64,000 bases of DNA from Steinernema hermaphroditum (GCA_030435675.1 CM059624.1:3620769-3684768), one strand, 5' to 3'. Shown: positions 1 to 13,239, numbered from the stretch's first letter. A program made the numbers and translations. The notes: a model not told the origin generated them from the sequence alone.

Positions 1-716
1 TCGAGTGGAGAGGTATAGTATGAACCAAGACAGTAGTCTGGGTATTTAGACGGTTTTTTGGAATGCCATTTCCGAGAGAATCCAAACAAGATATCCAAAC
101 AGGTCCGAAAACTAAAGCGAGAAGCGAAAGATGACAGAAACGGACCGGTCTCACGTTTGGATGTACAAGGAAACGATATTCCAGACTTCCATCTACCCAT
201 TTGTATTTAAGAGCATCGGTCTCGGCATGCCAAATACGAAGTTGGACGTTAGATCGAAAGACGTATAATTTCTATGTTATTTATCAGATTTTAAAGATAA
301 TTCTCAAAGAGGAAGTTGTACATAACATGTCCTATAACCACATATACCAAAATTGGTCTAATCGCATTGCCGCGCTGTCGGGATATGTGTTGATCTGTCC
401 CGTTTTGATTCGATTTGCTTCCAGACGAACGATGTCCTACCACTCCTACCACCACGAGCCTTCCCGCAACGTCCACAGCAACATCTTCGACACTCTCTCT
501 AAGCCGATGAGTATGATGCTCGACGACAAAGAAGGGTAGGTGTGCTGTTAGAATGAGGTCTATTTTTGTCCACCCAGCGCAAAGGTCATACACTTTTTAA
601 ATAGAGACATGTGTGCCAAGTACACCAGAAAATTGGCGTTCTCCTAAATGCTTTCGTTTGCGCATAATCGAATGTGGCCTTTTGAGTGTTATTTTAACTG
701 AACTCAATGAGATCGT

Positions 717-795
717 CGTGGTAGATGAAGGTCTAAAAGTTAAGTTCACGCCACGTTCATAGAATTTGTAGAAAACACTAATTCCTTTGAAGCCA
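717..795 (-). repeat. Dispersed repeat, copy 1 (inverted partner at 7164-7239)
   Basis: The reverse complement matches 7164-7239 with only a handful of mismatches and a small gap. In both copies the same frame reads NLTFRPSSTT, so it may be a relic of a coding segment of a repeated element. The downstream sequences of the two copies do not stay similar for long. Confidence 0.6.
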
Positions 796-2777
796 GTGTG
801 AGCACGCATCGAGTGGAACTTACATAGATAAAGTAAACAAGAATATCGTAACGTCAGAGCACAAGTAGGCAATTCATCTGCACATTCGGACAAAAGAATG
901 CTGGGTCGGATGGCCTCCATCCGATTGGCTTCCTAATTTAAAAACTGCAGTATTTTGTGATCGACGTGTAGATTTCTGAGAGCTCTCCCTTCAAATTCAT
1001 GATCAAACAACACAGGGACCTGTTTTTGCATCTTGAAGCAAACAAGTATATTTTTCAGTTTTGTTGTCATTGGAACAAAGAATCCCAATACCCAGGAGTA
1101 AACAGCCTGTGAACACGACCCTCTTGTAGCTGCATTGAGATTACTGAAGGAGTTGAAGGTCGACATTCAGTTCGTTGACGGCTACTGACACCAATATGCC
1201 GAGACCTCGAACTGACCATCATTTAGTTTGGTCCTGACAAGAGAACATTTAAAAGTGCCCCCACCGATTCGGCTGAAGTTTCTTCTACTGCCTGATTGTA
1301 TTATTTCTGCAAAGTGTTAGGGGGCCATAGGTACTCTAGGCAGATATTGTCCGATCTCACCGAGGACAGATCGGTTTCTCGAGGGCGATTCCCAACTCAC
1401 CCAATTTGTACTTCAAGAACATTTGGTATTTGGATCATGATCTGACAAACTTTTTCCCTAGAAAGCACACATGAATCCAAAATAGACCCAAATGTACCCA
1501 AAACGAAATTAAGTATACATTCAGGGCAATTTTTAGAACAGTGGTCTGTCTGATCATGGTCCGAATATTAGATGTTCTTCAGGTTGGGGTACTTGGGAAG
1601 CATCGCTGGGAAACAGATGTGCCCTCAATGAGAACGGATATTACACTTTTTTAGTAAGCCTAGAGTAAGCATGGGCCGCTAATATTTTGCTGAAATAATA
1701 CACTCTTATCGCTACCCCTGTGAGAAGACGGATTAAATGAAGAGCGCTCTTGGATGTAGTGTCTAGTGCAATAAAAATGGTCTTGGTTTTTTATGCTACT
1801 TAAGCAAAATGTTTGTCTAAAAGATCCAAGAAGAAAAGTCCCACGCACGTAATCTGCTCGCTTTAACCGACCTTTCCCTCGTAAAGCTGACTCACCGCTA
1901 ATTACATACACTTTCTATAACCATTGTTTGTGAAACAGAGCGAGTGATCTTGTTTCCCCATGACGCCTACTCTTGGCCCCCACATGTCCTTTTTGCAGTG
2001 ACGGCATAAATTTGAGAAAATCACAGATATTGGCTTGAGGTGTAGGCGAAAAAGCACTACTATCGAATGTTTATGGATCTCCTGCAAGGTCAAAAAGCGA
2101 TTGATTCGTTTGAATTTGAGGTTACGTGCGTCATTTTGTGCATCCTCCTTGCACGAGCCAACATCTCGTATCGAATAGATATTAGCTTCGATGATGGATA
2201 ATCCACATTTTGCACATAAAGGTCCACCTCCAGGGAGCCATTTGCATTCTACACTTGCAAAAAAGTCCCTCAACACTCATTCCTTAAAACATCTTCCTTT
2301 CGATCACCTCCTACGCCACAGCATAGCAATCTCATTCACAACAGTATTATCATTGGGCCCCATTCTTCAACGCCCTTCTCATTGCAGTTCACATGAACCA
2401 TAGTTGTGCTGGGCATAATCAGATGCAATTTGCTGGCCTCTGGCCTCAAGTTTGCAGGTGCAAGAATTGCGTGAGGAGTTGTTTTCATTGCCTGTCCAAA
2501 ACAGAGTAATGTCCCTTGCATGTGGCCATAATGAGAGGCAACAAATTCGTTCCATCGGCATTCTGCTGATCTCAATTGACATCACTCGCAACGCCATAAG
2601 TTATGTATTTATGGCAGCAATAAATAATTGTCTTCGAAGTCAAAGTTCGCCGCTTGCACGTCCTCCAAAGTCTAATTTTGGGTCGCCGCTGAGCGAACAA
2701 ACCGAACTCGCGCTAATCACTCGTCCGAGGCGGCATCGAATTAGGGCGCCCTTTGGATTACATGCGATTAGTCGCTG

Positions 2778-2900
2778 TCACTCAAATGTCCCTTTTTCCG
2801 CATCGTCGTCCGACATTGCACGATCGCGTTCGACTTGTTCATTAATTTGCCGAAGTGCTCCGGAGACGGACACTTTACTTTGTTCTCCAATTCCTGGAAG
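2778..2900 (-). other. Exon-like segment, unidentified protein C-terminus
   Basis: On the minus strand a TTTTTCACAG acceptor is followed by 40 codons and a stop at 2778-2780. The peptide is hydrophilic and charged, ends in MSDDDAEKGTFE, and contains VSGALRQINEQVERDR. It looks like a last exon, but I could not find a confident upstream exon and do not recognise the family. It could be chance. Confidence 0.25.
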
Positions 2901-4921
2901 CTGTGAAAAAGTGAAAGCTAGTACGTAGATCCATTTCGAGTGGTCGTAAAATCGTCCTCTAATGTATTTAATCTGCACGTAATTCACCAACTAAATTCGA
3001 TTTACACCTACTTACAGACCACCTGCAGAAGTTAATTTTAAATTAGTGTTCAGGTGCTCCAGCTGCATGGAAGGAATGCTACACCAAAGATTCGCAAGAT
3101 AAATGAATTGTGTTTTGCACTTCCCCCTTATGAGAACGATTTTGATCTTACCTACAGTATTCGATCCGAATTTTTCCAACAATTGTTATTTACCGTGCTC
3201 TGCGTTTCGCTGAGTTTGTTACGGCCTCCATATTCCTACCAGACCTTCCAAGATCGCATTTTTACATGACGCAATGTCGTCTAGGGCTGCCTGTTTATGT
3301 AGAGCACTCGGCGCTTCCCTTTACCTTTGCATACAGGAAGGTTCAGATACACCTCGGTTCCTCTATCTAGGTGATTTGCAAGTTGTAGTTACACGTCAAA
3401 AGCTTAATGGATGTCGGTCATCTAGCTCCAATAGGTTAATATTATCTGCAATCAGTGCCCAAATTTGAAGTTTCGCAAATTACAACTTTCTTTCTTCAGC
3501 AACAAAAACTTTGAAGCAATATTTATTATCAATGCCATTATCTATAATACAAATATCATGCCTACTCATTTATACAAGCCTAGTCCTAGTCCTCAGGCAC
3601 TCGTTTCACAGTCCACAAACAGACTTTTTATGATCGAGGATAGTGAGGCATTTTTGCAATACATAAATAATATTGCTATCTATGGATATTCGCAGAGGAT
3701 TCATGCTTGTCTAAGCGTACATACAAACCGGTTGCACTAAGTCGAATCCGAAAAGTTTGTCACATTCCAGTTTAAATCTTTGGAATTTGCCTGAAAAAGT
3801 GAAACTAAAAGATGGAACAGTGCTTGATGAAAACATGAAACGCACGCTTGAACCACGCCAAGAAAATTTGTATGCGTGTTGTTTACAAATTCACCATTTC
3901 AGAAGGCGTCCTGCAATTCGGCTTTATGTAGGGCGTTCGAAGTAATTGAGCGAAAAGCATAACGAATGGTAAAAAACGGCTTACAAGCCGGCTACTTTAA
4001 CATCAAGTTTTTAAAATCGACCTTCATTAGATTATTCAGAATCATCTCATTTGCTCTATTTGTGTTTGAGCGATGCAGACTCGAGTGGGTTGGAGTCAAA
4101 ATGAACAAAAGATGTGTTTAGGCGTAAGACGTGTACGTTTCTTTCTAGCCAATCGCTGCATAATCTGAGTTACTCCCAATGCATCGCAATTGCAGCTTTC
4201 ACATTGGAAAATTTAAATTCCTAAGGCTTTGCCGTAAACAACGGAGTCGGTTTACACCGTTCTAATTCGTTTACCTTCCCGGACGTTAGAGAAGCGAAGG
4301 GCTGATTCTATACCGAGGACTCCTTGATATACAATTTCTAGAATTCCCATTTTCTGTCAGGCTCTGTGAATCTACGGTCATAAATCAGAGACCTTTACGA
4401 AGTGCGTTCCATTTACTACCATGGAAATAAAGTGGTATCGAGGCTCACGAGGCCCCGCTCTCTCTGTTTCCAAATATAACTGCCATGTGTTTCATGCATC
4501 TCCCAAAAGACTCCGCGGCCACTTGAACTTTCACTTGCATTTGACATTTCCCACAAAGAACATCTCCGGAATTTGTCACGCATGCAACATTGCGCCTCAA
4601 AATAAATCATTTCCGACCAACGTCCAATCCCTGATCCCCCTCGGGACAGAGTTCGTCCCTTTATTACCGCCTTTATGTACCAATCAGGCGTGGAGTGCGC
4701 GACGCTGATCGGTGCTCTCGGAAAACCATTTTTTTGCCTTCCTCAAAATCACTTTCCGCAATTGTTTGCGCAGTCCGGACGGTGCGCCTCCCACCTTGAG
4801 TGGGCCCTTTCGCTGTTTGACGACAAACACTCAGTTAGTTTTCGGCTTATCGCCAACCGCTGGAATGTTTCCTCATCGCTTGACTCATCGCTTCTAATCG
4901 CCTGATCTGTGCCATTTCAGG

Positions 4922-7900
4922 ATGGGAATCTTCTCCGAACAAAAGATCCAATGGAACCATTTCGGAAAAAAGTACAAGTTCGGTTTTACGAAGGAGGAAA
5001 TGGACTACATGGACCTCTACGATGTAAGTGTTTGTGCGCTGAATTATTTATCCGACCACAGGACGGTGGAGATTAATTGGCCGACGACACGAGATATCTT
5101 TTGGTCTTTTGGAATTTATGTTTGCATGAAATTTTCCACCTGCTTCCTGGATTATTTTATTGGGAGCGTGAGGGATGATCGAGGATCGGAATGATCCTGA
5201 TATGCTTGACGTTTTTGAACGTTTCCAAAGCGGAAAAAGGAGGCGGTGAAGATCGAATGTACAAGAAAAGTTACTGGACTTGGGCAGACGCTACAGAACA
5301 TAGAGTTCGCACTACAGAACACAAGCTTTTCCATGGTTCATTTCTGGGTCGCTGAATAAAGGGGTAATTAAATCCTTTGTTGGATGTTGCGCTGAAAAGG
5401 ACTGACGTGGTTGGTGACGAACATAGCCGGGAGGAACCTCTTGATGTAGCCTATTCACGTGAGGCCCATTTCGGGCAAGTTCAGCAACTACAGGATCTAA
5501 GAAATCGTACGAAGTGTGACTCATCGAAAGAGGACGATGTGGTTTGTCTAAGAATTCGGCAAAAAAGGCTTTTGCTGCGGTATTTTTGAAAAATAGTGTT
5601 CCTCTCAGAATGTAATAATAGGGTACGTTCTTATTTTAAGGGCCAGTTTTACGAGTTTATACTGAGCGGACTGAGACTGAGCGACTTGTGCAAGGCATCA
5701 TAACAGTGCTGGGGAAGGGTGGGCCGATTTCAAAAAAGTCATAGTGAAGTGGGCTCCCCTACAACATACTGCAAAAAAATACGCGATCGTTATTACAGGT
5801 ATGGGTCAAAACATTGAAGTAAAGTAGGAGGTTTAGCGTGTGGTCCCGCAACGATCTCCCTCAATGGCAGGTAAATACGGTAGATTTACATAAAATGGCC
5901 TGTTTACCCCATTTTTCTCGGCCGGGGGGGGAGTATGTGAGTATGGACAACCCGACCGATAATATAATTTTTAAATTACATAAATGACTAATAATTGTTT
6001 ATCAAATGTAAATGCAAATGGCAACAACTAAAAAAGTACTAAGCAATTAAGAAGATGATAAACAAAAAGCTATCGTTACATTCCAGACGATTTGATTTAA
6101 CCCGACGACTAAAGTGCTATTATCTCAAATGTTGTTTAGAATTCACGCAAATCCTAAACTTTCGTGCCATCTCCAGACGGCGCGTTTTGCGTCACTGATG
6201 TCCTTAGTCCGTCAACGCTATCCGTTCACAACAGCCAAATCTTGTTTCCCCACAATAAGCACACATTAGCTGCTTCGCCGAGAGACGTCAAAAATAATCT
6301 TTCGTCTTTCGAAGCTCCATTAGGTCTGAGCAAAAGCCGGAAATTGCTTAAATACGGCTCTCCAAACGTTTTTCATTCCGATTTCTTGCTTAGTCACGGA
6401 TTATTTGGAATGGTCAGTCCTCGGGTCATGAAGGGAATGTACCGATACCCACGTTTATCTAGAGCACCGTGCTTCATGTAATGTCTTTTAGGTCTTGATG
6501 CGTAAGATCTCGGAGGAGCGCCCGGAGTTCGATGGCCTTCTCGCCTACAACGACCTCCAGGGTCGTCAGGTGAGTGCCCTCTTCCCTCATTCCCAGGACG
6601 TCAAGCCCCTCCCCGCGCACTTTGCGCCCCTCCCCTCAGGGACGAACGAGATGGTTCCGCATTTAGCTAATCATCCGAAACGACGCCGATCTGCGCGCCG
6701 CCATCCACCAACTGAAGAAGAACGTGAAGATCTACACGACCGTCGCCGATAAAGGATACATGGCGGCTTCTGATATTGCTCGTCCTCCGACTCGATCGCA
6801 TTCGGTGCCTCCAACGGTGAGTTTATTCGGCATAACTTCCTGTTTTTGTTGTTTTCTTCCGATGATTGGGAAGTCCCCTCAATTAAGGCTTCATCTGAAA
6901 TTGACAAGAATCCTTAGAGGGACGAAATGCGCAGTAAACAGATGATGCACCAGATAGAAAGTATGACATACTGTATTATCTCGAAGTCAACAATTACACA
7001 GTTCTTGTGTGATCAGATTGATCATTTCTTTTTACATTATAACACTTGATTGTTGAAGTTATGCAAAGGAGAACTGCACAGCACATAACTCCGCACATTG
7101 CATGAGAACCTTCTCTTCCTTTTAAGCTGGATTCCGATTACATTTCTTTATTACATTACATTAGCTTCAAGGGGATTAGAGCTTTCTACAAATTCTATGA
7201 ACGGCTTGAACTTAACTTTTAGACCTTCATCTACCACGATTTCTTTTCGAAAACTAGATTCTGAAAGTAGTGAGGCGAACTGAGCTTAGGAAGAGTCAGC
7301 TTCTATCGCAAAGTATTACCAAAATACATCAATTTAACGTTACCTGCACTAGAATTGCATTGTTTTGAGATAATCTGGAAGCACATACCTGCAAACCACA
7401 TTTACCGAGAACAAGATTTCAAGATGCAGATTGTTCCTAGACAGTCAAGTATACGCTGAGAAGAGCATATGTTCATTTTGAAATCCTTAATAGAAAGGGT
7501 AAAATTCGGGAGGAAACATCACTTTAATTCTGACTATTAAACAATGATTTTAATCGGAATGTGTCATGCATTGTTTGATATATTCGCAAAATTTACTGCA
7601 GTATCGACTCTATGCGCTTTGTAACACGGACCCGTTGTCCGTTTTTTTGTCCCGAGTCCGTTTTTTTCGAAAATTTTTCACTTTCACGTCACCAAATTAG
7701 TGCGTGTAGTATCATGATCCCATATCAGGACCGCTTTAGTGCATGAGAAACAACCGCCTGATAGCGTCATTTTGACCTTTGTCAGCAGCATCATGAGGAC
7801 AACAATCACATGACCCAATGAGAACATAAGTTTTCACAAAAAACCAACGAGTGATGACGACGAAGATTGGCTTTTATAGTTTCTTCAAAGCTCTTAAGAA

Positions 7901-8524
7901 CAACATCTGCTTTAATTGACTCCTTTCCGTACATTTGGATAAGAAGGCTAAGCGAAATAAGAGGATGTAAAAATGCACTTTTTAGTGTTTTTCTTAGAAC
8001 TTGACCCCTTCAAAATATTCCCCTAATCCCCAGTCAGGTCACCTTTCAGGATCGCTCTTACTCGCCCCGCTACTCTCCCCAGAACAACCGTTCGCCGTCT
8101 TCTGCCGACTCGCAATACCGCTCCTACGATCGCCACACCTCCCGCTCTCGTTCCCCTCAGCCCGTCGTACAGTATCCGAACTCGGTCTCGCCACGATCTG
8201 ATCAAAGTGGACATCATCAAATCGTTGAACACAGAGTACGGAACAGTCACCCTAAACCTAACAAAACAACGCGTTTAGCCGCCATACCCTCCAGGATACA
8301 GCTACAGTTACTCTCAGTACGGACCCTACCAGCACCACCCACCGGCTGGACCTTTGGCCTACGGTATGCCACCCCACAACTTCCTCCTGTCGCACTTCCT
8401 GACCGGCGGACACTACCCCTTCTACCACCGAGGAGGCAGCTGGATCGGACCGAACAAGTACCACAACTTCGGCGGATGGAACGGCCGTGGCTACTACAAG
8501 AGCACCTGGGGCCCGGTTTGGTAA
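4922..8524 (+). CDS. PB1-domain protein with Arg/Ser-rich middle and Gly/Tyr/Trp-rich tail
   Basis: Proposed exons are 4922-5023, 6492-6569, 6667-6816, 8050-8235 and 8279-8524, all joined in phase 0, giving 253 residues. Residues about 5-90 resemble a PB1 domain: a basic GKKYKFGF strand near the start and an OPCA-like stretch (YNDLQGRQLIIRNDADL) near the end. PB1 domains pair with other PB1 domains in signalling and polarity complexes. Next comes an SR-like segment (SYSPRYSP, SRSRSPQP), then a Pro/Tyr/His/Gly/Trp-rich tail ending GRGYYKSTWGPVW. The ATG lies one base after a TTTCAG acceptor, so it is either a trans-spliced 5' end or an internal exon. The third intron is 1.2 kb; an acceptor at 8037 would add four codons in frame. 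The last intron is 43 nt. AATAAA lies at 8607-8612. I do not recognise the orthologue. The PB1 call rests on motif reading; exon joins are inferred. Confidence 0.7.
7164..7239 (+). repeat. Dispersed repeat, copy 2 (inside the long intron of the PB1 gene)
   Basis: Inverted partner of 717-795. It sits in the 1.2-kb intron between 6816 and 8050, which otherwise shows no feature I can name. Confidence 0.6.
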
Positions 8525-9591
8525 ATATTGTGACCCTTCATCTTTCTCTGTCCTAATTTCTACTTCACTTGTACAATATTTAGTGATTTCTATCGCTTCG
8601 AACGACAATAAAGTGTGCATATCAAGGGGTGCATGGCCTGACGCTTTTGGATATGACGTTGGGTGACCTAATTTGAGGGAAAGGACAGGGCTGCACAATG
8701 GGTGATGAGGAAGGGTTTAGGTTTGCTCCTAAAATGGGGACAGATGTGGTTCAATGAGGGACAGAGAATTGGATTTGGAGCAGATCTTTGCGCTCTATTT
8801 TTTTACATATCTCTATTGAAACATGCGCACGCACTATGCCAGCCATTCCTCTGCTCCATTTCCAAGCATCCTTGAAAGATTTCGTCTGTCCTAATGCACA
8901 TCGAACCAGCGGGCTTCTTTGCAACCACATCTGTGCTCTGCACATTTTCCATGTCCCCGGAACCGACGGCCCTTCTGGCAATAAATTATGCAGCGAGGAA
9001 CATCCGAAGCGTTAGTGCAGCTAATTGAAATATTTATGGCACGCCTGACTCAGCGGACACTTGTCAATATTGAAACTACTTGTGGGGCAAGAGCATGCTC
9101 AGTTGGAGAGAGTACGGCTATTTGAAAGGCATTCTTCTGTGTGTACAATTAAAACACTCCTATTCTGTTCGTCTATGATCTTCGTCAACTCTGTCTTCCT
9201 CACAGACTCGGCACCAGTCACGGCCGTCTCCGAGCGAAGCCACTTAAGGATCATGCGAAGTCCTTGAGTGCTTTTGCGCACGAAAATAGTGCGCAGTGCA
9301 GACAAACAATTTTTAGTCCTGTCTTCGTTTCGGAATCGACCGTTGCGGTGAGTAAACAACGCATGAATAATATACAAGAGCGCCTAATGGAAATGAGTGT
9401 ATTTGTATTGCAAAGCGTATTTGAAAGAGGACCCTTTCAGCCATGGCCTTGATTCATCCGATAGATATACTGTGACTCTTAGAACATTACTATGACTTTG
9501 AAAAGGAATAATCAAAAAAGCAAGGAAATTCTGGGACGAATCAACTTGAAGCTCTTACCGGCATGGAACTGTACATAAGTTTGCATCTGAT
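8525..9591. other. Intergenic, 3' of the PB1 gene
   Basis: The first 100 bases are the 3'UTR of the PB1 gene with AATAAA at 8607-8612. The remaining sequence has only short frames on both strands, without splice signals or recognisable motifs. Confidence 0.5.
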
Positions 9592-10331
9592 TTGTTTGGA
9601 AAGGCATGCTCTTGTCCACCACTGATGGCGTCCTCAGATTTCACAAGGCCCATTTATAGTTCCGACAACATTTTGAGCAAACAGATGTGGATCTGGATTC
9701 GGTTATTACCATGTTTCATCGAGCCATTGAGAAGCCATCGAAAAGACTTAACTGAAAGAGCATCTTTGTCTCAGACGTGGAAATGCTGCAGGAGTCATCG
9801 TGAACTTTCTCTGCAGGGCTCGAAGCGTACTGTAACCATCGAAAAGAGCCACTTTCCAAAGTCCATCATGGTTTGGGCCGGGATTCCTGTACCTGGGAAC
9901 TCGGAGTTCGTCTTCTTCGAAGCAAGAAAGTGAACTGCGACAGCCCAATCAACAGAAAAATGGTTCTGGATGATGCAGACAAGCCGTGTACACAGTTGCT
10001 TCCGCCCAACATTGAGTTGACGTACCGGCAAGACTGGAGTACCAATCAATGCAGCCAAAGCCAACCACCTAAGCCCCATACCCCTTCACTGTTTCCAAAA
10101 CGATGGAGTCAACGTCAGGTGGAAGGATGTTTGGTTTCCTCATTCCCCGAATCTGAACCCTCTCGACTTCACTGTTGGGCGATCCTGGAGCAAAAAGCCT
10201 TCGCGACAAACCACGCTAGTGTGAATTCCCTGAAGCGCTCTGTGGAGACCGCTTGGAAGAGAATTACGCTGGAAGTCACCGCGAGAATTCTGAAGAATTT
10301 CCAAAGGCGTGTCAAGGAGGGCAGAATTTGA
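9592..10331 (+). mobile_element. Degenerate mariner/Tc1-family transposase (pseudogene)
   Basis: Transposase hallmarks are spread over three frames on the plus strand. Around 9870 a frame reads SIMVWAGI, the conserved strand of the DDE/D catalytic core. Near 10100-10170 another frame reads FQNDGV and then SPNLNPLDF, equivalent to the SPDLNPLDY catalytic motif. At 10190-10330 a third frame reads KRITLEVTARILKNFQRRV, matching the usual end of these proteins. Several frameshifts separate these blocks, so it cannot encode an active enzyme. I could not find terminal inverted repeats or a flanking TA duplication. It lies between the PB1 gene and FAF1 and probably records an old insertion. The assignment to mariner rather than a Tc1-like subgroup is uncertain. 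Confidence 0.8.
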
Positions 10332-10759
10332 ACAGAATTGGCCCAAATAAGCCCCATCCTGTACAAAGACTAACCAGAAGGAGCGAGAATTACGGTATTT
10401 TTATGGTTCTAGCACGACAACATTTCGACAGTCCGAATGGTTTGTTCTGCGAAAATGTGAACTGTGCTTTCGATTCCTTCTGTTCTTTTTTCTCAAAACT
10501 AGGATCAGAACGGTGACCGTGGTCAGTGAGATGTGTGAGTCGCCGTAGCTAGCCGTGGATGCAAGAAAATACAAAACAATCAGATGAAATGTCAAATAAT
10601 CAGGGAGTGTTCCCTGTGTGGATTTTTCACCAATTTCTAGGCCGTCCACTCTAGACTGTTGCCCTTTTCAGACATTTCCGTTCGCGCCGATGCAGCGATC
10701 ATTAAAACTTGGCTACGCCTCCAGTGAGCGGTCGTCCCCGTCCGGATCCATCAACGACG

Positions 10760-12396
10760 ATGTCCGACCGGGTGACGCGTTCGCGGCGCGAAACTCTCGA
10801 ACGCTACAAGGAAATCACGAAGACAAAGAACGAGTCACAGGCGATTGACGCCTTGGCGACGGCCAAATGGGATCTGGCGAAAGCGCTGGAATCGTTCGAA
10901 GGCGTTAGTAGCGATGTGGAACTGAAATCCGTCAGCGACACTGAGTAAGAACGCATTCTATTGTTGTACTTGTTGATTTAATCTGTTCAGATCATCGTAC
11001 AGCACGGAGTCGGAAGCTTCAAGTGGATCGTATGCCTCCAGCAGCAGCTCTACGGCATCGTCGAAACCCTCGACGATGGACATGTCGATTGCGTCGACAG
11101 TCACTGTGTCAAGTAACGACATTATGGACGTGGAATTCAGTTCGGAGCCCGACACGCGTGCTGCGATGATCAACGGCAACTCCATGAACGCTGAAGAAGC
11201 GACCCGGAGGTTCGCGGCGAACTTTCGAACCCGCTACGGAGCAGAAGCGCCGAACTTCTTCGTTGGGTCACTTCGCGATGCGGTGCGCCGGGCGTTTGAT
11301 GCTCCTGACAAAGGAATTATGGATCGGAAGCCACTGGCGGTGTATCTTTATAATGACGGCGCCATTGGGGCCAATATTTTCGCTGGTGGGGTAAGTGCTT
11401 GCCATCCTTTTGTATTTGAATGCCCAGTAATTGGTACTGCTTCGCTATTCAAGTTCTTTTTCATCATAACAAGTTCAACCGAAATGAATTTTTTTTACAT
11501 GGATATCGTTTCAGGTCATGTGCTCCAAAGATGTCTCCACTCTTCTGAACGACAACTTCATTCTGTGGCCATGGGACGTGACGCTAGTTCAGAACAAGGA
11601 AAAACTCTTCGACTGGATGCGCGAACTCCACATGGAACCCGTGGTGCGCAACACGGACCGCCTGAAAGTGGACTTCTATCCTGTGTTGGCTATTCTGCGG
11701 CGCCGTTCCGGTGTCATAAGTATTGCCGACAAGGCCACTGGCGGCGCCTCTGTCGGCGTCGTTGTGAACAAGCTGAAGACGGAGACTGAGCGGTCCTTCC
11801 AGGCAAACTTGCGAGCGTTTCAAGTCGAGCAGGATCGCATTGAGCGGGAACGCCTTCGCCAACAGCAGGCGGCAGAATATGAGAGAAGCTTGGCCGCAGA
11901 TCAAGCCAAGATGCAGAAGGCGAAAGAGGAAAGAGAGAAAGTTGAGCTCGAACAGAAGATGAAAGAGTTTGAAGGCGGCTTAGTTCAATAAGCTATGCTT
12001 TCTGTTCCAGGGAAGCTGAAGCTATGGCCCTACATGAAGCTGAAGTAAAAAACCGCCGGCGTGCAGAAATCCTCGCCTCTCTTCCCTTGGAGCCCCCTCT
12101 CAGCGATACCAATGTCATCGTTGTGCGACTACGATTCCCCGGAGGAGAGCTGAAAAACCGACGTTTCCGACAAAGCGATCACTTGAAGCTACTTCTGGCT
12201 TTTGTTGAGTCCGAAGGATTCTTCATGGAGCAATATCGAGTGTGGAATTCTGATCGACCGAAGAGAGATGTGAGTCAGGACTGGCGAGAGCTATGACTGA
12301 AAGCACAAATTTCAGGTGACGACGTTCGATGCAGAGAAGACGTTCGCTGAGCTCAACTGGCCTCGTCGTGAAATAGTCTACGTCGATGAGAAGTGA
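10760..12396 (+). CDS. ubxn-3: FAF1-like UBA-UAS-UBX protein (p97/CDC-48 adaptor)
   Basis: Exons 10760-10944, 10991-11390, 11515-11966, 12011-12269 and 12316-12396 give 458 residues. FAF1 proteins bring ubiquitylated clients to the p97/CDC-48 segregase and in C. elegans (UBXN-3) assist replisome unloading. An N-terminal UBA-like helix set (about 10-50) is followed by a Ser/Thr-rich linker. The UAS thioredoxin-like domain follows: FRTRYGAEAPNFFVGSL matches the FAF1 entry motif, then MDRKPLAVYLYND and DNFILWPWDVT. A long Glu/Arg/Lys coiled coil leads to a C-terminal UBX domain beginning IVVRLRFPGGELKNRRF. The two ubiquitin-like repeats of human FAF1 are absent. The third donor must be GTTTGA to keep frame, a weak site. 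The first in-frame ATG is 10760; an out-of-frame ATG at 10690 precedes it. AATAAA at 12696-12701 is a plausible poly(A) signal. Confidence 0.92.
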
Positions 12397-13239
12397 AGTA
12401 TATAATTGTGGCGCGGCTACTCTGATAAGAAAATTTCCAAAAATTTTGGACTCTGGTTGATTTGCTTCACCTTCACCTGTAAGAGGTTCTCCCCATTTGA
12501 GTGTTTCTTCAGCTCTATAACGCACCTTCGTTGGACACATCAGTTCCTGAAACAGAGTAGGGAAACTTCTGCCAACTTCGACCTAATTTAAAAGAACCAG
12601 CACACAAACGGTCTTTGATTGTAAATCTCAGCGCGAAATGAGCCGAGTCTGTGGCTAGAACACGATAATCGCGCAGTGTTTTGTAGAAGGTTTGAAATAA
12701 ATGGTCGCCTCTCCCTCATCTCTGGTCTAGACTCCGCGCATTGTCTGTCTCTGAAGTCAGGGACTGTCTCTCAAGCGTTTTGCTACGGTATAAACCGCCA
12801 AACGTTTTTTTTTTGTGATCAGTATCTTCGTATTTGTATCGGTATCTCTTTGTAGTATGTATTGTTTGGCCACTAGCAGAATTCGTTTCTCCAATTTGGC
12901 TCGGACAATCGTGTCCTCGTTGTCATTCTATCAGCGACTCATCGCCAGTGAGGCAACAGATTCGGAATTCGGCGATGGCGCACCTCGGATCTATAGATGA
13001 TGTTCACACTTTTCCGTGGCCCCTCTTCGGCCGAGGGGCGGAGCCTCACCGGACGCGCGTTGGTCCCATTAGCCAGCATCGGCGCCGTCCAAAAATCACG
13101 CGCGCGAATTCGAGTTTTCGCAATTATCCGCGTTCTTCATCGATTGCATTGTTTCAGCCTCATGTGGTTGTGATTGTGAACAGCAAACGAAGAGCTTCTG
13201 TCGACAGCCGTTTGTGCTCGCGACTGACAAGAAGCCAGG
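12397..13239. other. Intergenic between FAF1 and MED12 genes
   Basis: Holds the probable FAF1 3'UTR with AATAAA at 12696-12701 and, after a T-run near 12805, the presumed promoter/5'UTR of MED12. No other gene is visible. The 843-nt gap makes an SL2-type operon between the two genes unlikely. Confidence 0.55.

Larger units (their letters stand above)
1..4921. other. Gene-poor region, no confident gene
   Basis: No stretch here reads as a recognisable protein on either strand. Open frames are short and lack convincing splice partners, apart from one exon-like segment on the minus strand at 2778-2900. A repeat unit at 717-795 recurs inverted at 7164-7239. A perfect AACCGGTT palindrome lies at 3726-3733 with no collagen nearby. 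I see no RNA gene. Confidence 0.5.

Noticed and set aside
10690..10850. ATG at 10690 with a 53-codon frame overlapping the FAF1 start
   Set aside because: It is out of frame with the UBA domain and shows no family motif. It could act as an upstream ORF but is not a separate gene.
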